From: JAPLST01 sp964397565 | GTDB lineage: Bacteria > Auribacterota > UBA3054 > JAPLST01 | Assembly (NCBI GenBank): GCA_964397565.1 | Contig: CAYNJC010000005.1 | Span: 101,563-165,562 of the forward strand | DNA: 64,000 nucleotides | Reading direction: 5' to 3' | Part shown: in pieces, positions 60,265 to 64,000 of the stretch | Layout of the letters: each line of letters begins with the position of its first letter | Position numbering within the stretch: position 1 is the stretch's first letter | Notes under the pieces: generated by a model | What the model was told of the DNA's origin: nothing | Databases searched by the model: none | What the model saw: only the letters and a program-made list of their open reading frames with translations | Position numbers and translations under genes: made by a program

Positions 60265-62294
60265 TATTCTTCCTCGTGTGTGCGCGACTTCTGGTACGCC
60301 TCGATGACGTGCAGGGCGGTCGCGTGCGGCACCTCGGCATAATGCGCGCGCTCCATGGTGAACGAGCCGCGCCCGCCGGTGATCGAGCGCAATTCGCCGC
60401 AGAATTTGAACATTTCGGCATGCGGCACATTGGCCTTGATGACCTGCAACGTGCCGCGCGTGTCCATGCCGGTAATGTGCCCGCGCTTGCCGTTCAAGAT
60501 CCCGTTGATGTCGCCCATGTATTCCTGCGGGCAGACAATTTCGACGTTCATGATCGGCTCGAGCAGGACCGGCTGGGCTTTCTCGAAAGCCTGGCCAAAG
60601 GCCTTCTTCCCGGCGATCTGGAAGGCAATGTCCTTCGAGTCAACCGGGTGCTCCTTGCCGTCATACAACTCGACCACGATGTCCACAACCGGACAGCCGG
60701 CAATGACCCCGCCACTGATCCGCGAACGGATGCCCTTGTCGACACTCGGAATATAGCTGTTCGAGATCACCCCGCCGACGATTTTGTCCACGAATTCATA
60801 GCCCTTGTCGCGCTCGTTGGGGCGGATCCGGATCGCCACTTCGCCGAACTGGCCGGAACCGCCGCTCTGCTTCTTGTGGCGATAGCGCACATCGGCCGTG
60901 CCGCGGATCGTCTCGTGATACGCAACTTTCGGCAAGGTCGTCACCACTTCCACTTTGAATTTCTCCTTGAGGCGTTTGAAGACGACATCCAAATGCACAT
61001 CACCCAAGCCGGACACCAACAAATCATGCGTCTCGGTATGGCGCTCGACAATGATGGTCGGGTCCTCATCGCGCACGCGGTGCAGGCCTTCGGCCAATTT
61101 TTCTTCGTCACCTTGCTTGGCCGACTGCACCGCCAAGGTCAAGACCGGGCGCGGAAATTGGATTGGGGCGAAGGTGACATGCGCCGCGCCGAGCGTGTCG
61201 TTGACATGCGTGTTTTTCAATTTGGTGACAGCGACGACATCGCCGGGCGTGGCCTTGTCGACATGCAACTGGTCCTTGCCCTGGATGATCAGAAGATCGC
61301 CGAGGCGCTCTTTGTGGTTGCGGCTGATGTTGTGCACTTCCGAGCCCGACGAGATCGTGCCCTGGTAGACGCGGAAATACGTGATCTGGCCGACAAACGG
61401 ATCGGTGACGGTCTTGAACACGCGCGCGGCCGCCGGCAGCGTCGTATCCGGCTTCAGTGCCTCGCCCTCGGCCACCGCAACCGGCCCGCGCTCACGCGGC
61501 GAAGGCAGCACGTCCACGATCGCGCCCAGCACCCGGTCAATTCCCAACTCTTTCGTGCTGGCGCAGACGACCACCGGGAAGACCCGGCAGGCATTCACCG
61601 CCGCGCGCAGGGCCGGCGTCATTTCCGCCACGCCCATCTGCGCGCCCGCAAAATATTTCTCCATCAAGGCATCGTCCGTTTCGGCCACGGCTTCGACCAG
61701 CTTGATGTAGCACGCCTTAAACAGGGCCGGGTCCGCCTCGCCGGCCTGATTGGGCAGCAACTCGACCGCCCCGCGAAAGCCGGCCGCAAAGCCCAGCGGC
61801 GCGACCAGTGGCACGCAGCCGCTGCCGAACGTCGCCACCAACGAGTCCAGCGTTTCCTGAAACTGGGCGTTGTCCTTGTCGGCCTTGGTGATGACCACCA
61901 TGCGCGGAATGTTGTGCAGCGTCAGCAATTCCCAGATCTTCTGGGTGCCGACTTCAACGCCGTGCAACGCATCAATCGTCACGATCGCCGCGTCGGCAAT
62001 GCTGACCGCCGCCACCACTTCACCATAAAAATCAGCATAACCGGGCGTGTCGCCCAGAAAAACATTGTGCGCGCGATAAGTCAGCAGCAAATTTGAGCCG
62101 TGAATGCTGAGCTGCCGTTCCTGTTCCTCCGGGCTGGCATCCGAGACCGTGTTCTTGGTGTCAATCGCGCCCAAGCGCGAGGTCATCCCGGCCGTGTGCA
62201 GCAAGGCTTCGACCAAGGAGGTCTTGCCCGACGCCGCATGACCAACGATCACTACATTCCGCACAGAATCCAGGGGAACATCCTTCATTCGCAT
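60264..62294 (-). CDS. EF-G paralogue (FusA2-like translational GTPase)
   Basis: 676 residues, near normal length. P-loop GHAASGKT at 18-25, switch II DTPGY, and TKAD in place of NKxD. Domains II to V are present, with YRHKKQSGGSGQFGEVAIRI in domain IV and GDINGILNGKRGHITGMDT in domain V. The G1 and G4 motifs differ from canonical EF-G (GHVDHGKT in EF-Tu, GHIDAGKT in EF-G; NKMD), which places it with the EF-G2 or FusA2-like paralogues seen in many phyla. It may work under stress or on recycling. First gene of an operon with hldA, yebC and rnhA. Confidence 0.9.
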   Translation of the reverse strand: MRMKDVPLDSVRNVVIVGHAASGKTSLVEALLHTAGMTSRLGAIDTKNTVSDASPEEQERQLSIHGSNLLLTYRAHNVFLGDTPGYADFYGEVVAAVSIADAAIVTIDALHGVEVGTQKIWELLTLHNIPRMVVITKADKDNAQFQETLDSLVATFGSGCVPLVAPLGFAAGFRGAVELLPNQAGEADPALFKACYIKLVEAVAETDDALMEKYFAGAQMGVAEMTPALRAAVNACRVFPVVVCASTKELGIDRVLGAIVDVLPSPRERGPVAVAEGEALKPDTTLPAAARVFKTVTDPFVGQITYFRVYQGTISSGSEVHNISRNHKERLGDLLIIQGKDQLHVDKATPGDVVAVTKLKNTHVNDTLGAAHVTFAPIQFPRPVLTLAVQSAKQGDEEKLAEGLHRVRDEDPTIIVERHTETHDLLVSGLGDVHLDVVFKRLKEKFKVEVVTTLPKVAYHETIRGTADVRYRHKKQSGGSGQFGEVAIRIRPNERDKGYEFVDKIVGGVISNSYIPSVDKGIRSRISGGVIAGCPVVDIVVELYDGKEHPVDSKDIAFQIAGKKAFGQAFEKAQPVLLEPIMNVEIVCPQEYMGDINGILNGKRGHITGMDTRGTLQVIKANVPHAEMFKFCGELRSITGGRGSFTMERAHYAEVPHATALHVIEAYQKSRTHEEE

Positions 62295-62353
62295 CTCCCA
62301 AGTTGCGCCGGGTGGCGCCGCAGATTACATAACGGTTAGTACAGCAGTGAATA

Positions 62354-62382
62354 ATAGTAGCAAAAAGAGCGCGCATTTTCAA
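62354..62382 (-). promoter_or_regulatory. Sigma-70-type promoter of the EF-G/hldA/yebC/rnhA operon
   Basis: On the minus strand TTGAAA (62382-62377), 17 bp, TACTAT (62359-62354). GGGAG precedes the start codon at 62294. Confidence 0.7.
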
Positions 62383-63166
62383 CTGCCAGAACGCCGGCCG
62401 TCTGAAATTCCGCGCTACGGATACGCGCAAAGCTGACGCGGCCACAGCTGGTGTGGGTGATTGACGCAGAGGGGGAGCGGCTTCCATGCCGCGAACGGAG
62501 CGCCGATCACCAGATCGCAGCCTTGTTGGCGGGATATGGAAATTCCGCCTACCCTCAGCGGCACCGGTATGCCGCGCTCCCTTCGGCTTTGCGCAGCGAA
62601 GGGAACGCCGATCTCAAGATCGGCTGAAGGTAGCTGCGATCTTCCGATCGCAACTGCTTGCGCCTGCGCGGGATATGGAAATCCCGCCGCCCCTCAGCGG
62701 CACGGGTGTGCCGCGTTCCTCTCCGCGCTGTGCTGCCTCTGCCACCGAATACCGATCACCCGTACGCCACGCGCTCCGCGCGGGGCATCAAGCTAGCCCT
62801 GTCTCTCGCAAAGCCACCATACTCAAACTTGTGCCAGCAGCTCTCAACCACGGATTGTAGGGATGCCACGGATCAATCATCAGGAGGGTGTTCTTCAGTG
62901 GGATCACGTGCGCCACTGCGGCCGCATAAGGCCTGTGCGCAGCAGTTTGGTCTTTTCAGGCCACGCGCCCGTTCCGCACGCGCCACGGCGCTTCACACCA
63001 CGCTCTCATATAGGGGTTGTTTTTCAGCAGAATCAACTGTCAATGCATGACCCTATTCTGGCCGTTGCATGAACCTGCCGTGGTCTTGCCATAACCAAGG
63101 TAATCATCTCCACCTGCGTTGGTCAACATATTTAGGTGGTAAATGCACGCCTGACCCTGATCAGTC
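62383..63166. repeat. Long gene-free region with hairpin mosaic
   Basis: 62461-62760 is a chain of tight hairpins: GCGGC-TTCCAT-GCCGC, GCGGCA-CCGGTA-TGCCGC, GCCGATC-TCAA-GATCGGC (62607-62624), GCGATC-TTCC-GATCGC, GCGGGAT-ATGGAA-ATCCCGC and GCGGCAC-GGGT-GTGCCGC. The words resemble REP sequences of other bacteria. 62760-63140 contains nothing that I can interpret. Confidence 0.6.
63144..63157. repeat. Inverted repeat bracketing the last gene (partner at 63947-63960)
   Basis: TGCACGCCTGACCC at 63144 is the exact reverse complement of GGGTCAGGCGTGCA at 63947-63960, 803 bp apart, with the exported-protein gene between them. Short words of this kind, GGGTCAGGC in particular, resemble REP sequences mobilised by RAYT transposases. 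Confidence 0.5.
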
Positions 63167-63925
63167 CTAAGGCTCTTCAACCACGCCAATGTCGTTCGTG
63201 ACGAAGGGCAGCCGCATTTTGTGCTTGATGTGCGTCGCAACTTCACGCAGATTGACGGGGGTGGCTTTACTGGTGCGCAATTGCGGGGCAGCGTTCGTGT
63301 CCGCCTCCTGAAGCGCGTCAACATAGTTCTTATACAACAAGAGCAAATTCTCCGCCGCAAAATGGGCGGTACCATTAGTGCCGTCAAACGCTTCAATCAT
63401 CAGATCATAGCCCGTAAGAACGCCGCGATGGAAAAGCACGTTGGCTGCATTGATGCGCACATGGAGCGGTGCCTGCGTGTCATCAACGATGCCTTGCAAG
63501 ATTGCGATACCGCCGGGGATGTCAAAGGTGGTTTCAATCAGCATCCTGCCGCACTGTCTGAGCAGCTCGGTGTTAGACCCAGACTGAGCCGCACAGGCGT
63601 GAATGACCCGCGTCACTGCGCTGCTGTCGGCGGGCGTCACCAGATAGGGCAGCAGTTGCAGGTCGCAGATCTTTGCCACATCGACGGACTCCTGCGCCAC
63701 ATTGCGCAAATAGGGGCAGGCTGCGCGCGTATGTTCCACTACATACAAGACGTTGGAAACCACCGGCGCAAGCCCTCTCGTTACGTGAAAGATATTAGTT
63801 AATTGCTGGGTTTCATACGTCATTCTCTTGGGTATGGTACCTGCGCTCAATGTTGCACATGCAACAAAGCAGATCATAACAGCACAGCATAGTTGCGGTA
63901 CTGAGTGATTGGTTCGTGTCTTCAT
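63167..63925 (-). CDS. Small exported protein of unknown function
   Basis: 252 residues from the ATG at 63925 with AAGGAG 5 nt upstream. A signal peptide (LCCAVMICFVACATLSA) leads to a mostly helical mature part. LHVRINAANVLFHRGVLTGYDLMIEAFDG looks like a HEAT- or armadillo-like repeat pair, and residues 60-140 contain five Cys. No family is recognised. It is enclosed by an inverted repeat on both sides, which suggests that it moved as a unit or that REP-like elements inserted at both flanks. Confidence 0.55.
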   Translation of the reverse strand: MKTRTNHSVPQLCCAVMICFVACATLSAGTIPKRMTYETQQLTNIFHVTRGLAPVVSNVLYVVEHTRAACPYLRNVAQESVDVAKICDLQLLPYLVTPADSSAVTRVIHACAAQSGSNTELLRQCGRMLIETTFDIPGGIAILQGIVDDTQAPLHVRINAANVLFHRGVLTGYDLMIEAFDGTNGTAHFAAENLLLLYKNYVDALQEADTNAAPQLRTSKATPVNLREVATHIKHKMRLPFVTNDIGVVEEP

Positions 63926-64000
63926 CCATTCTCCTTGTGCCAAACGGGGTCAGGCGTGCAATGTACACTGTTTATGACAGCCGCGCCATCATTCTCTTCA

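Overview
The window reads as a high-G+C, Gram-negative-type bacterial chromosome segment, most likely from the PVC superphylum (Kiritimatiellota, Lentisphaerota or Verrucomicrobiota). That placement is inferred from the gene mix: two DUF6785-type membrane proteins, a giant GspK-like pseudopilin with a lamin-tail-like region, PEP-CTERM proteins, a GldA/GldF/GldG/DUF4340 cluster, Na+-NQR, heptose-phosphate kinase and a divergent EF-G. No rRNA, tRNA, CRISPR array or replication origin was recognised.

Layout. 1-2248 (-) is a truncated CehA/McbA-type metallohydrolase. 2593-3525 (-) is an AraC-family regulator, divergent from a tightly packed plus-strand block (3681-24221) of eight large genes plus a possible leader peptide: GspK/LTD protein, DUF6785 protein, M28-like/FtsX fusion, second DUF6785 protein, FtsX permease, LolD/MacB-type ATPase, large secreted protein and GH78 rhamnosidase-type enzyme. 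A double metallo-beta-lactamase-fold protein faces it (24256-26187, -). Next come four tandem PEP-CTERM paralogues (27013-32569, +) set among intergenic repeats. 33020-44318 is almost all minus strand: G3E GTPase, DgkA, chagasin-type inhibitor, a large exported protein, XerC/D recombinase, RfbC, DUF4340 protein, GldG, ABC permease and ABC ATPase. 44394-50357 (-) is a redox block: rubredoxin-domain protein, then nqrF-E-D-C-B with a flavodiiron protein gene first in transcription order; nqrA is not here. 50542-53068 (+) holds a WecG/TagA glycosyltransferase, a metallophosphoesterase/HAD fusion and ArfB. 53370-55605 (+) holds a secreted protein of unknown role and an Lgt-family protein. 55860-62294 (-) holds a lipoprotein, a small membrane protein, RNase HI, YebC, HldA-type kinase and an EF-G paralogue. 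The window ends with a small exported protein bracketed by inverted repeats.

How it fits together. The regulator-side promoter of the 20-kb operon (3520-3582) and the promoter of the PEP-CTERM array (26874-26936) share the same direct repeat (TGGCAYAATYGTACAAAT then TGGCAYAATTGTT), the same 20-bp repeat spacing and the same 51-bp distance to an ATATGCT -10 element. This suggests that the AraC-type protein controls both loci: an export/uptake and polysaccharide-processing operon, and a set of surface-sorted proteins. Variants of the site also lie at the promoters of the metallohydrolase and of the double-MBL protein, which would make one regulon of about 32 kb. The best candidate for an undescribed system is this regulon, centred on an ABC exporter whose permease is fused to a peptidase-like domain that has lost its metal ligands.

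The intergenic DNA is unusual. Short tandem words of 7 bp lie in non-coding gaps, often as inverted pairs around hairpin cores. Words of 9 bp occur inside reading frames, where they add or extend protein ends and linkers. A 181-bp MITE-like element with a TA duplication and several REP-like hairpins are also present.
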